DNA of 64,000 bases from Streptomyces sp. TG1A-60 (lineage in GTDB: Bacteria > Actinomycetota > Actinomycetes > Streptomycetales > Streptomycetaceae), in contig NZ_CP147520.1 in NCBI RefSeq assembly GCF_037201975.1, forward strand, positions 4,712,001-4,776,000, given 5' to 3'. Each line of letters opens with the position of its first letter. The first letter of the stretch is position 1. The notes under the pieces are model-generated. The model saw nothing but the letters and a program-made list of their open reading frames with translations. It searched no databases and was not told where the DNA came from. Of the stretch, positions 52,858-61,195 are shown in pieces. Made by a program: the position numbers and the translations under genes.

Positions 52858-54276
52858 ATGGCAGATTTCGTGGGCAGGCGGCACGAACTCGAGACGCTGG
52901 ACCGCGAGCTGGGCAAGGTGACGGCCGGGGCCGGTGGGGAGCGGCCCGGGCGGTGCGTGATGCTTCGAGGGCGCCGCCGGGTGGGTAAGTCGCGGTTGGT
53001 GGAGCGGTTCGCCGAGAGGTCCGGTGCGCCGTTCCTCTTCTATGCCGCCACAGGGGCGTCGCCGGGGGCGGACCTGGAGCGGTTCGGCCAGGATGCGCAG
53101 TCGTCCAGCCTTCCGCTGGCGAATCTGCTGTCCGCGGCCCGCCCGGCGAGTTGGGATGCGGCCTTCGATGTACTGGCGGCGGCACTTCCGCACGACCGGG
53201 CGAGCGTGGTGGTCATGGACGAGGTGCCCTATCTGATGGATGCGGAGGGCGCCTTCGAGGGCATGCTTCAGCGGGCCTGGGACCGAGTGCTGGAGAAGAA
53301 GCCGGTTCTGCTGGTTCTCATCGGTTCCGACCTGTCGATGATGGAGGCGCTGAACAGCTATGGGCGCCCGTTCCACCAGCGCGGACGGGAGATGGTGCTG
53401 GGTCCGCTCAACCCGGCGGAGGTGGGCGAGATGCTCGGCCTCGATCCCGCCTCGGCCTTCGACGCGACCCTGATCACCGGTGGACTGCCTCTGATCTGTG
53501 CGGAGTGGACGCACGGCGCCGGGATGTGGGAGTTCCTGCAGGCGGCACTCAGCGATCCGGTCTCGGCCTTGCTGGTGTCGGCGGAGCGCTCGCTTGCCGC
53601 AGAGTTCCCCCAGCAGGTCCAAGCCCGCACCGTCCTCTCGGCGATCGGTAGCGGTGAGCGGACGTTCTCCAATATCGCCCGCGCCGCCGGCGGGATCGGG
53701 GCGACCCCGCTACAGCGGTCGCTGGGGATCCTTGCGGACAAGCGGGTGATCGCAGCGGAGCTTCCCGTGTCCACACGGCCTTCGAAGGATCGTCGCTATC
53801 GGGTCGCGGATCCCTACCTCCGCTTCTGGCTGAAGCTCCTGGGTCCGGCGATGGAAGAGATCGAGCGGGGCCGGGGTGACCTGACACTGCAGCGCATCCG
53901 TGAAAACTGGACCAGCTGGCGTGGCAGGGCCATTGAACCTCTGGTGCGCGAGGCACTGGCACGGCTGCTGCCCGACGCGAACCTCCCCGCCGCCTCCGCC
54001 ATCGGCGGTTACTGGACCCGTACCAACGATGTGGAGATCGACGTGGTGGGAGCGGACCGCGCGCCGATCGCCAAGGAGCTGTTGTTCGTCGGCTCGGTGA
54101 AGTGGCTGGAGAACTCCCCGTTCGACCGGCACGATCTCGCGGCGCTGCACCGGCACCGCGCCGCGCTCACCCCTGCTCCCGTGCCTGTGATCGCTGTCTC
54201 GCGCAGCGGGACCGACTGCGCGGGGCTCGACGCTGCGTATGGCCCGGCGGAACTCCTCGCGGCGTGGTCCTCCTGA
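52858..54276 (+). CDS. DEXX-box ATPase (archaeal-type, DUF234-like)
   Basis: The 472-residue protein has a P-loop GRRRVGKS (38-45), Walker B VVVMDEVPYL (Asp121-Glu122) and family motifs of the archaeal-type AAA ATPases (FVGRRHELETLDRELG, RYRVADPYLRFWLK). The C-terminal part (about 345-470) resembles DUF234, a nuclease-like domain (EIDVVGADRAPIAKELLFVG). These proteins are common in bacteria and often mobile; the role is unclear and a conflict or toxin-antitoxin function has been suggested for relatives. It is the only intact gene between the two 43-bp tRNA-like repeats. Confidence 0.85.
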   Translation: MADFVGRRHELETLDRELGKVTAGAGGERPGRCVMLRGRRRVGKSRLVERFAERSGAPFLFYAATGASPGADLERFGQDAQSSSLPLANLLSAARPASWDAAFDVLAAALPHDRASVVVMDEVPYLMDAEGAFEGMLQRAWDRVLEKKPVLLVLIGSDLSMMEALNSYGRPFHQRGREMVLGPLNPAEVGEMLGLDPASAFDATLITGGLPLICAEWTHGAGMWEFLQAALSDPVSALLVSAERSLAAEFPQQVQARTVLSAIGSGERTFSNIARAAGGIGATPLQRSLGILADKRVIAAELPVSTRPSKDRRYRVADPYLRFWLKLLGPAMEEIERGRGDLTLQRIRENWTSWRGRAIEPLVREALARLLPDANLPAASAIGGYWTRTNDVEIDVVGADRAPIAKELLFVGSVKWLENSPFDRHDLAALHRHRAALTPAPVPVIAVSRSGTDCAGLDAAYGPAELLAAWSS

Positions 54277-54464
54277 GGATTCCGGAATACGTGTTGGGGC
54301 CAGGTGTCTATCGCCTGTTGCCCCCACTTGGGCCAGCCGCGAGCCTCCGGCCCACCGCGACGGTGACGTCCTCCCGCTCACGCAAACGGCCCCGGACGAG
54401 GAGTCCGAGGCCGAGTAGGAGCCCTTCTTGGGGGATAAACCCCAGGTCGGAGCGTTAATGCGGT

Positions 54465-54507
54465 GTGCCCCCGGCAGGATTCGAACCTGCGACACCCGCT
54501 TTAGGAG
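54465..54507. repeat. 43-bp direct repeat, tRNA-Arg(CCU)-like 3' half (right copy)
   Basis: It is identical over 43 bases to 52507-52549 and in the same orientation. It again lacks the 5' half of the tRNA. The sequence outside the repeat differs on both sides, so the repeat is discrete. Confidence 0.8.
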
Positions 54508-55079
54508 AAAGCCGAGATCGCGTTTGGGTGCGGTGGGGTGGGAACGGCCTCACCAGGCAGGACTCCGGGGAAGCGCCTTCGTGGGTTCTCATTCGGCCTC
54601 TGACCTGCGCGAATGATGTCATGGTCGGTCCCGCACGGTCCCGCACGGTCCCTGGCTGTACCAAGCACTACGTCCCCGATCTGTCCCCGCCTGGTTCCCG
54701 GCGGAGGTGACTGGTGTGCCCCGCCGAGCGGGGGCGTACAGCGGGGCACGTGGGACCGCGTATCGCGGATTCGTGAGCACCGCTCGACCTTCGCGGCCGA
54801 GTGAGCATTGCCTCGGTGGAGCGCACTTGGGGGACTGGGACTCGGGGAGCGTCCTGCGCCTGTGCCTCTCCCCTGCGGTCATGCCAGAGCAGGCGGCAGT
54901 GCAACAGAACACCGAAGCCCTGTTCACCTCGCCGCGGTTGCTGCCCGGGGTGGCGGTCGCGCTGCTGCATGACCGTGAGGGCTGCGCCCGTTTCACCCGA
55001 TAGGTCCGGAAGTGCTTGTAGTGCTGATTCGGCCATTCTCCACGCATCATCGATTCGTGGGTGGTGCCGGAGAAGCAAC
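54508..55079. other. Gap without a supportable gene
   Basis: I see no recognisable protein. Visible structures are a 9-bp inverted repeat GTGCCCCGC/GCGGGGCAC (54716-54724 and 54741-54749) and short direct repeats of CCCGCACGGT near 54640. Confidence 0.45.
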
Positions 55080-55106
55080 GCGTCCCGCACCGGGAGTGCG
55101 GGACGC
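55080..55106. terminator. Terminator of the secreted-protein gene
   Basis: A perfect 11-bp stem GCGTCCCGCAC and its complement with a 5-base loop lie 15 bases past the stop at 55121 on the minus strand. Confidence 0.75.
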
Positions 55107-55120
55107 AGGCGCTGAGGGAG

Positions 55121-55585
55121 TCAGTTGCAGGCGTGGCCCCACGACATGTTGGGCTTCCAGGTTTCCTGGCCGGTCGAAGCGCCCCGCCAGTTGAATGTAG
55201 CCACGACGACGAAGGAGTTGGTGGGCCACCTGCACGGGTCGACGGCGGTGGTGCCGGCCGAGTCCCGGGTGCCGTGCCAGCCGTCGTAGTCGTCAGCGGA
55301 GCGCACCGTGATGAACCCGTCGCCGTTGAAGCGTCGGAGCTTCACGTTGGTGACCTTGACTTGGTAACTGCCGCCACCTGCGACGTCGATGATCTTCGCC
55401 CGCGCCGCGTAGGTATCGGCCGTCCGGTCCCAATAGACGGCCGCGCACCGCTTGACCGCAGTGCCGTGGCACTGCCAATCGACAGCTGCGGACGCCGAGG
55501 ACGGGGTGAAGACAACGGACGCGCCGAACGCTGCGGCCGCCAATGCGCCGGCAGTGCCCAACCGGCCCACACGCCTGAAGCTCAT
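55121..55585 (-). CDS. Small secreted protein of unknown function
   Basis: The 154-residue protein has an Arg-rich N-terminus and signal peptide ending near SSASAA. The mature part has four Cys residues (CHGTAVKRCAAVYW and others), an aromatic-rich beta-type sequence and several Trp residues. The ATG at 55585 is preceded by AAGGGGGA. The gene stands alone with its own terminator. I do not recognise the family. Confidence 0.75.
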   Translation of the reverse strand: MSFRRVGRLGTAGALAAAAFGASVVFTPSSASAAVDWQCHGTAVKRCAAVYWDRTADTYAARAKIIDVAGGGSYQVKVTNVKLRRFNGDGFITVRSADDYDGWHGTRDSAGTTAVDPCRWPTNSFVVVATFNWRGASTGQETWKPNMSWGHACN

Positions 55586-55753
55586 GGGGATCCCCCTTGT
55601 GATCTGTCGTAATTGCAGCGGGAGTCTATGCGGAAACCCGGGTCACCCCTCGTTCTGTACTGGGCGGTTGCTCTGCTGTGACAAAGTCAGGATTTGATCC
55701 TTTGACCAGGGTCGGCCTGTTACCGCGACAGAGCACCGACGCCGCACTCGTAG

Positions 55754-56602
55754 CAGCCGGAGTCCTCCGGCTACAGCTGCGCCGTCCAGAACCCGGCGAC
55801 CATCGCCGACCCGTCCGGCCTCGGCGTCCCCGAGTGCAACGAGCCGCAGAAGTATGGCATCACGTGCCGGGGCGGCATTCCGGTGAGCAGCGGTACGAAG
55901 AGCAGCACCAGCAGCAGCGGTGAGGGTCCGGTCCGTGCCTGCCGCTGCGGAGGCCGCCCCACGCTGGTGAAGGGAATGAAGCCCACCGGCCTCGGAGGCA
56001 CTCCCGGCCGACGCAACATCACCCTGCCCTCGACGCCTCCGCCGACAGGCTGGCTGAAGACCGTGCCCCCGCCCAACCCAGGCCCCAAGCCCAAGGCCGA
56101 GGCCAACAAGAACTGGTTCCAGCAAGCGACCGACTGGGTCCCCTCATGGGAGGAAGTCAAGGACGGCTACGACTACGTCATGTCGTACAGCAAGACATCC
56201 GGCCTGTGCGTGAGCGGCAGCGCGATGTTCGGCGCCGGAGTCGAGTACTCGGGATGCTTCATGCGGGTCGGCGACGAATACGCGTTCGCATGGGTCGAAG
56301 AAGACCAATCGGGCGGCGAAGCGTCCATCGGTGTCACCGCCGGCCTTGTCTGGAGCAACGCCGACTCGATCGACCAGGTCAGGGGTGAGTCTGCGGGCAT
56401 CGGAGGAAGCGCCGGGCCCTTCAGCCTCAGCCACCGCGGAACGTTCGGGACCAGGAACAGCCGGGGCGACATCGTGCACAGCGTCACGACATCCGTCGGA
56501 GCCTACGGCGGACTCGGCGGAAACTTCGGCGCCGGAAACACCAAGATAGCCAGTGCGGGAACAGTGTTTGGGGAAGTCGGTGATTTTCTGAAGTTCTGGT
56601 AG
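55754..56602 (+). pseudogene. C-terminal tail of an Rhs/polymorphic toxin
   Basis: An open frame starts just after a TAG at 55751 with YSCAVQNPATIADPSGLG. NPxTxxDPSGL is the conserved end of the Rhs core that precedes the variable toxin domain. About 260 residues follow: Ser/Gly/Pro-rich linker, then a domain with DGYDYVMSYSKTSGLC and SIGVTAGLVWSNADS. The core and the N-terminus are gone. The only start-like codon is GTG 55883, so any product would be an isolated tail. It is probably a displaced toxin cassette. Confidence 0.65.
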
Positions 56603-56683
56603 AAACTCGCTGCCGCGCCGCTGATGTAGACTGCGGCGCGGCAGCATCAGCACCTTTGCTCACTTCGTACAGCTGGAGAAGAA

Positions 56684-56944
56684 ATTCCGGGAAGCGCGAT
56701 AATCACAGCTGCCCCTGAGGGAGCTGTCGGCTTCCTTTATCTAGCGTGGAAGGGAATTCTCGGAATTCTCGGATTCTGCCTCGCCCTCAACATTCGCGAC
56801 TCCGCTTACAGGATCTACGAGTTCGCCACGAATCGCGGGCCGTTCGCTCCTGGCCCCGGGTTCAGCCCGGTCGTCATCAGGATCGTCGGGGCCCTCATTG
56901 GTTTCGTCTCAACGTGGGCATGCGTGCGTGGTCTGGTGGCGTGA
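56684..56944 (+). CDS. Small membrane protein behind the toxin tail, possible immunity protein
   Basis: A frame with no ATG, GTG or TTG near its start reads AIITAAPEGAVGFLYLAWKG and ends at 56944. It has two hydrophobic helices (GILGILGFCLALNI and VVIRIVGALIGFVSTWACV). A possible start is ATT 56684, which has GGAG six bases upstream. It lies 80 bases after the toxin tail, the usual place for an immunity gene. If ATT is not used, the start may have been lost. Confidence 0.5.
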   Translation: MPGSAIITAAPEGAVGFLYLAWKGILGILGFCLALNIRDSAYRIYEFATNRGPFAPGPGFSPVVIRIVGALIGFVSTWACVRGLVA

Positions 56945-57039
56945 CGTGAGTCGGCAGGGGAAGTCCAACCTGCTCTGGATGAAACGTCACCGGTCGCGTC
57001 GAGGAGGAGTTCCCGGTAGGGGGGTGCTGTCGCTGCCGG

Positions 57040-57621
57040 TCAGCGGCTGGCGCGGATCATCACGGTGAGGACGGGCGAAGCTGGTGACGGCTGGCTCTGG
57101 CCGATGTCCGCGTACCCCCACGACTTGTAGAGCGCGTGCACCTTCCCGTCCCCTGCGGCCAGGTTGACCATGAGCGTGACGTACGGCTCGTCGCGTGTGG
57201 CGAGGAGGGCGTCATGGATGCGGCGGGCGGTGCCGGTCTTCCGCCAGGTCGGCCGGACGCCGATCTCCTTCAGGGCCACGGCCGGACGCTCGGTGTACTT
57301 CTCCGCCGGCGTCGGGCTGGTGCGCTGCCAGTAGCGGTCGCCGTGCTCGATGGTGTTGCCGTAGGCGTAGCCGACCGGATGCCCGTCTGCGTACGCGAGG
57401 ACGGCTGTGAACCCAGGCTCGGTGCCGTGCCGGTCCAGGCGTTCGCCGAACGCGGTGACCGCATAGTTCAGCAGGTGCAGGTGCAGGTGCAGGTGCAGGT
57501 GCAGGTGCAGGTGCAGGTGCAGGAGCGGGGCGCGGGCGTCGGCGTACACGTCGAGGAGGTCGCCGCGGGCTGTGTCGAGGGTGGTGAAGGTGCGCAGTTC
57601 GATGGCGGGCGCCGTGGTCAT
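57040..57621 (-). CDS. GNAT acetyltransferase with (His-Leu)n repeat
   Basis: The 193-residue protein has the GNAT fold, with the CoA motif around IGVRPTWRKTGTARRIHDAL and a C-terminal LYKSWGY strand. An insertion near residues 34-50 is a run of alternating Leu and His from a DNA hexamer repeat. The ATG overlaps the stop of the upstream fragment gene. The family usually acetylates small molecules; the substrate is unknown. Pairs of a regulator and such a GNAT are common in Streptomyces. Confidence 0.85.
   Translation of the reverse strand: MTTAPAIELRTFTTLDTARGDLLDVYADARAPLLHLHLHLHLHLHLHLHLLNYAVTAFGERLDRHGTEPGFTAVLAYADGHPVGYAYGNTIEHGDRYWQRTSPTPAEKYTERPAVALKEIGVRPTWRKTGTARRIHDALLATRDEPYVTLMVNLAAGDGKVHALYKSWGYADIGQSQPSPASPVLTVMIRASR
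57472..57519. repeat. Eight tandem CAGGTG hexamers
   Basis: The run is exact over 48 bases. On the minus strand it encodes eight His-Leu pairs in the GNAT protein. Slippage would change the number of pairs without breaking the frame. Confidence 0.92.
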
Positions 57622-57920
57622 GCGGCCATCCTCCAGGTGGCGGTGTGCTCGGTCCAGGTCTGCACGCTGGAGCAGCCCGGAGCGGTGGCGCGCAGTGCGG
57701 CCCCGAACTCCTGCAGCATGCGCGTGACCCGGGCGTGCTGGGTGGCTGCTTCGGCGGGGACCTTCATCGCGGTGGCCGTGGCGGCGTCGGGGGCGCCCTG
57801 GGCGAGCTGGGCGTGTGCGAGCCGGGTCGTGGTGATGGCCCGGGAGCGGATCATGTGGGGCCGGAGGGCGGACAGGCAGCGGTGGGCGTGGTACTCGGCG
57901 GTCGAGTGAGTGGTGTGCAT
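57618..57920 (-). pseudogene. C-terminal remnant of a Streptomyces regulator
   Basis: About 100 residues with AHAQLAQGAPDAATATAMKV and a stop that overlaps the GNAT start. The helical sequence resembles the C-terminal part of XRE-type regulators that are usually encoded just upstream of such GNAT genes. The DNA-binding part is missing. A short product from ATG 57920 is possible. Confidence 0.45.
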
Positions 57921-58117
57921 CGTGAAGTCGCAGGTCGCGGGTCTGGTGTGAATGACGAGGGGGGTACTCGCGCCGGTCGGCGGCCGATGACCATGGTGTA
58001 GATCATCGGACAGGTCGGGTTCCGGCGGGATGCCGGGTTCGGCTGCGCCCGTGACCGACCCCCGCCTACGATCCGTCAGCAGGTCGGCACGCCACGAGAC
58101 CGTGGGAGGCTGCGGAG

Positions 58118-58394
58118 ATGCAGGAGCGGCAGTGGATCACCGCTCGCCGCAGCGAACTGGACGCCCTCGCCGAGCAGTTGACCAAGCAGTTGCAGGAAGT
58201 CCAGGTCGAGCGGGACGAACTGGCGATTGCGGAGCGGGTGTTGAACCGCCTGGCCGAGCAGGCCCAGGCCGACGCCGAGGCTGTCGCTCCGGTAGCGGCG
58301 CAGGTGGCCGGGCGGGCGGTCCTGCTCATCCCGCACCGCAGCGACGCGGCCGATGAGGGCGCGCTGCCCGGCGACTACCGCAAGATCCTGGCGA
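58118..58394 (+). pseudogene. Truncated copy of an unknown coiled-coil/winged-helix gene
   Basis: ATG 58118 with GGAG upstream opens a coiled-coil segment (SELDALAEQLTKQLQEVQ and ERVLNRLAEQ). The frame reaches GDYRKILA and then runs into the 49-bp inverted repeat. The last 60 bases are identical to bases 63941-64000 on the other strand, where the gene continues into a winged-helix-like end. The left copy has lost about 60 C-terminal residues. Confidence 0.75.
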
Positions 58395-58397
58395 CGC

Positions 58398-58446
58398 ACA
58401 CCAGGTCGACTGACGTGCAGTCTTCACGATGCAGCGAGCTCAGTCG
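58398..58446. repeat. 49-bp inverted repeat, left copy
   Basis: It matches the reverse complement of 62771-62819 at 47 of 49 positions (ACACCAGGTCGACTGACGTG... at the outer end). Together the pair encloses about 4.3 kb. Confidence 0.92.
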
Positions 58447-58449
58447 TCG

Positions 58450-58950
58450 AGGACGACGGGGCGGCGCGACAGCAGCCGCGGCCCGTGCGTGCGCTAGGCG
58501 GCGGACACGACGATGGCTCCGGTCGCCTGTGACGTCGAACGCCATCACCGAGACGGTGACGCCGTCCAGTCGGGCCACCTGCCCCGGCTGACCGTTGACC
58601 GTGCCACGAGCGTCACGCCGGGCGCCGCACCGGGCCGGTCGGCGAAGAACCGTGCGACTTGCTCGGCGCCTTGGATCGGGTGGAGCGCGACCGTGACGAG
58701 TCCGCCGCCGTCGCCGGTCGCCGTGGCGTCGAGGGCCAGCAGGCCGATGAGGGCGTCAATGTCCTTGGCCTCCCACGCCTGCTTGAAAGCTCTGACGATG
58801 TCGGCGCGCCAGGCCGCCGAGGCCGCGTCGGGCTGCGACGCGCGAATGCGTCGGCGGGCTGAAGAGCCAAGCCGCCGGGGTCTGGCCGACGATCTCGGCC
58901 ACTTCGGCGAAGGGGGCCAGGGGACACTGTCCCCTCCGCAGCCACGTACA
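58450..58950 (-). pseudogene. ECF sigma factor (SigJ type) with SnoaL tail, decayed
   Basis: Fragments in several frames read PFAEVAEIVGQTPAA (sigma region 4), RADIVRAFKQAWEAKDIDAL and GGGLVTVALHPIQGAEQVAR (SnoaL-like domain), then MARLDGVTVSVMAFDVTGDR. At least two frameshifts separate them and the N-terminal region 2 is missing. It is a dead ECF41-type sigma factor. Confidence 0.7.
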
Positions 58951-59020
58951 GACCCGAACCCTCTTGGCCACCCTTCCGTCGACAGCGGCGTTTGCGGGCC
59001 GCTCGGATGGCGCTCTTGCC

Positions 59021-59986
59021 TCACTGGCTGCGGTGATCGCTCCTGCGTACGTCGCGGGGTGAGCAGCCGAATCGCACACGATACGCGTGGCTGAACGCGC
59101 TGGGTGAGGTGAAACCGACGGACATCGCGATGGCGGCGATCGTTTGGCCGGCGAGGTTCGGGTTGGAGAGTTTGGCGTGCGCTAGATCCAGCCGTTGGTT
59201 GCGAATCAGCTCGGTGGGTGTGGTCCCCTCACGTGCGAGCACAGCCTGGATGTAGCGAGGCGACCAGCCGATGGCCGCGGCCATCGCGGTGACGGAGAGT
59301 CGATGATCGGTCACGTGCTCGCGGACGTATCGTCTGACAGCATCGGCGACCGAGGCTGCGGCTGTGTGCTCGGGCAGTCGCTCCTCGCCGTCTACTGTGA
59401 GGCAGAGGAGGTCGACGGCCCGGTCGCAGGCAGCGTCAAACTCGGCGCCGGACAAGTGGGCACGCTCACGGAGCAGGCTGACCACGAGCTCTCGGCTGAC
59501 CCGGGACAGTCCCTTGTCCCCGACGATTTTCTGTCTGCGGACGGCAGCCGGACCGAGGCGCTGCTCGACGAGTCCTGCGGGCACAAGAAGCGTGAGCGCG
59601 ACCGCGCCCGTCGCGTGCGCGACATTGAACGGCAGGTCCATCGGAACGAGGGCCATGTCGCCCGGCTTGAGCCACGAAGCCTCGTCGTCCTGCCCGACCT
59701 TCATCTGACCACGCAGTGGCACGAGGAGCTCGTAGTGGCCGCGAGGATCGCGGCGGATGCCACGCGCACTGCGCTTGACGACCTCGACGTCTCCGGTCCA
59801 GGCGATGAGCTGATACGTCGGAGTGCGCTGGCGAACAAGCCGTCCGCGGTAAGGGCGGTCGTCGAACTCGAAGTCAAAGTGGCCGTGAACCTGACAGCAC
59901 CAGTCGCGCCAGGCGTCCTGGGCCGCGGCACCGGCTGTGGCTTGACCACCGGTGGTCAAGCCGTCCAGTTCGTACGTAGCACTCAC
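59021..59986 (-). CDS. AraC-family regulator of the cassette
   Basis: The protein has about 321 residues from GTG 59986 (AGAAGG upstream). The N-terminal part is an AraC-binding-like domain (FDFEFDDRPYRGRLVRQRTP and YELLVPLRGQMKVGQ). The C-terminal HTH_18 region spans about 220-315 (LSVTAMAAAIGWSPRYIQAV and IAMSVGFTSPSAFSHAYRVR). It is divergent from the phosphotriesterase/acyl-CoA synthetase genes and very likely controls them in response to their substrate. Confidence 0.9.
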   Translation of the reverse strand: MSATYELDGLTTGGQATAGAAAQDAWRDWCCQVHGHFDFEFDDRPYRGRLVRQRTPTYQLIAWTGDVEVVKRSARGIRRDPRGHYELLVPLRGQMKVGQDDEASWLKPGDMALVPMDLPFNVAHATGAVALTLLVPAGLVEQRLGPAAVRRQKIVGDKGLSRVSRELVVSLLRERAHLSGAEFDAACDRAVDLLCLTVDGEERLPEHTAAASVADAVRRYVREHVTDHRLSVTAMAAAIGWSPRYIQAVLAREGTTPTELIRNQRLDLAHAKLSNPNLAGQTIAAIAMSVGFTSPSAFSHAYRVRFGCSPRDVRRSDHRSQ

Positions 59987-60205
59987 TTCGACCTTCTTCC
60001 ACGCGGCCGGCTGGGCGCAGTCTATGGGCCGGGTTACGGCCGTCCAAGGAGCTGTCGGTCTCCCTTCCCAGGTGGGCCGCCGGTTCCTGCCTCGGCGATA
60101 GACGCGTTGACGACATAACTGTGCGCATGGAACGGCGACAAGCCCGGCTCCGACCGGCTTCACTGCGAGTCACGTCAATGGAGACAAACGCACCAGGAGG
60201 CGGTC

Positions 60206-61192
60206 ATGGTCGACTCTGTCGCGACTGTTCGCGGCCCGATCGCAACGGATCAGCTGGGAACCACGCTGATGCACGAGCATGTCTTTGTGCTCACTCCCGA
60301 CATCATGGCCAATTACGGGCACGGCTGGTGGAACGAGGACGAGCGGCTGGCCGATGCGGTGGAGAAGCTGCGTGAGCTGAAGGCCGCCGGCGTCGACACC
60401 ATCGTCGACCCGACAGTCGTGGGCCTCGGCCGCTACATCCCGCGCATTCAGCAGGTCAACGCCGAGGTCGACATCAACATCGTGGTGGCGACTGGCCTCT
60501 ACACGTTCGATGAGATCCCGCACTACTTTCATTACCGTGGCCCCGGAGCGCTCTTCGACGGGCCGGAGCCGATGACCGAACTGTTCGTCAAGGACATCAC
60601 CGAAGGCATCGCAGACACCGGCGTCCGGGCCTCCTTCCTCAAGGGCGTTGTCGAGGAGCGCGGGCTCACCCACGACCAGGAACGCGTGCAGGCGGCGATC
60701 TGCGAGGCCCATGTCCGGACCGGCGCACCGATTACCGTGCACACCAACGCCGGTCACCAAACCGGACGGCTCGCGATCGAGTTCTACCGGCAGCGCGGTG
60801 TGGACCTGACGAAGGTCGTCATCGGCCATGCAGGCGACAGCAACGACCTGGACTACCTGAAGTGGATCATGGACACGGGTGCAACCATCGGCTGCGACCG
60901 GTTTGGTCTGGACATGTTCAATTCAACCGCCGACCGGGTCGCCACCATAGCGGCGCTGTGCGAGCAGGGGTACGCCGACCGCATCGTGCTGGCGCATGAC
61001 GCTGCCTGCTATATGGACTTTTTCTCCGGCGAGGACTACCAGGCGTTGGTGAAGTCCGCGGTCCCGAACTGGAACTTCCTGCACATCTCCAAGGACGTCC
61101 TGCCCGCTTTGCGTGAGGCCGACGTCAGCGACAAGCAGATCGACGCGATGTTGATCGACAACCCGCGTCGCTACTTCACGGCCGGTGTGTGA
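60206..61192 (+). CDS. Phosphotriesterase-like metal-dependent hydrolase
   Basis: The 328-residue protein has the amidohydrolase (PTE/Php) fold with a binuclear metal site: His23 and His25 (HEHVF), Lys146 (carbamylated Lys in FLKG), His179 (VHTNAG), His208 (IGHAGD) and Asp265 (LAHDA). Natural members are often lactonases or ester hydrolases; true phosphotriesterase activity is rarer. ATG 60206 is preceded by AGGAGG. An acyl-CoA synthetase gene starts three bases after its stop, so a pathway of lactone or ester opening followed by CoA activation is plausible. Confidence 0.92.
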   Translation: MVDSVATVRGPIATDQLGTTLMHEHVFVLTPDIMANYGHGWWNEDERLADAVEKLRELKAAGVDTIVDPTVVGLGRYIPRIQQVNAEVDINIVVATGLYTFDEIPHYFHYRGPGALFDGPEPMTELFVKDITEGIADTGVRASFLKGVVEERGLTHDQERVQAAICEAHVRTGAPITVHTNAGHQTGRLAIEFYRQRGVDLTKVVIGHAGDSNDLDYLKWIMDTGATIGCDRFGLDMFNSTADRVATIAALCEQGYADRIVLAHDAACYMDFFSGEDYQALVKSAVPNWNFLHISKDVLPALREADVSDKQIDAMLIDNPRRYFTAGV

Positions 61193-61195
61193 CTC

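Noticed and set aside
54668..55090. Minus-strand hypothetical protein in the 54.5-55.1 kb gap
   Set aside because: No convincing start or domain; frame openness alone is weak evidence in DNA this GC-rich.
57472..57519. CRISPR-like repeat array
   Set aside because: The units are contiguous hexamers without spacers; they are a simple sequence repeat in a coding frame.
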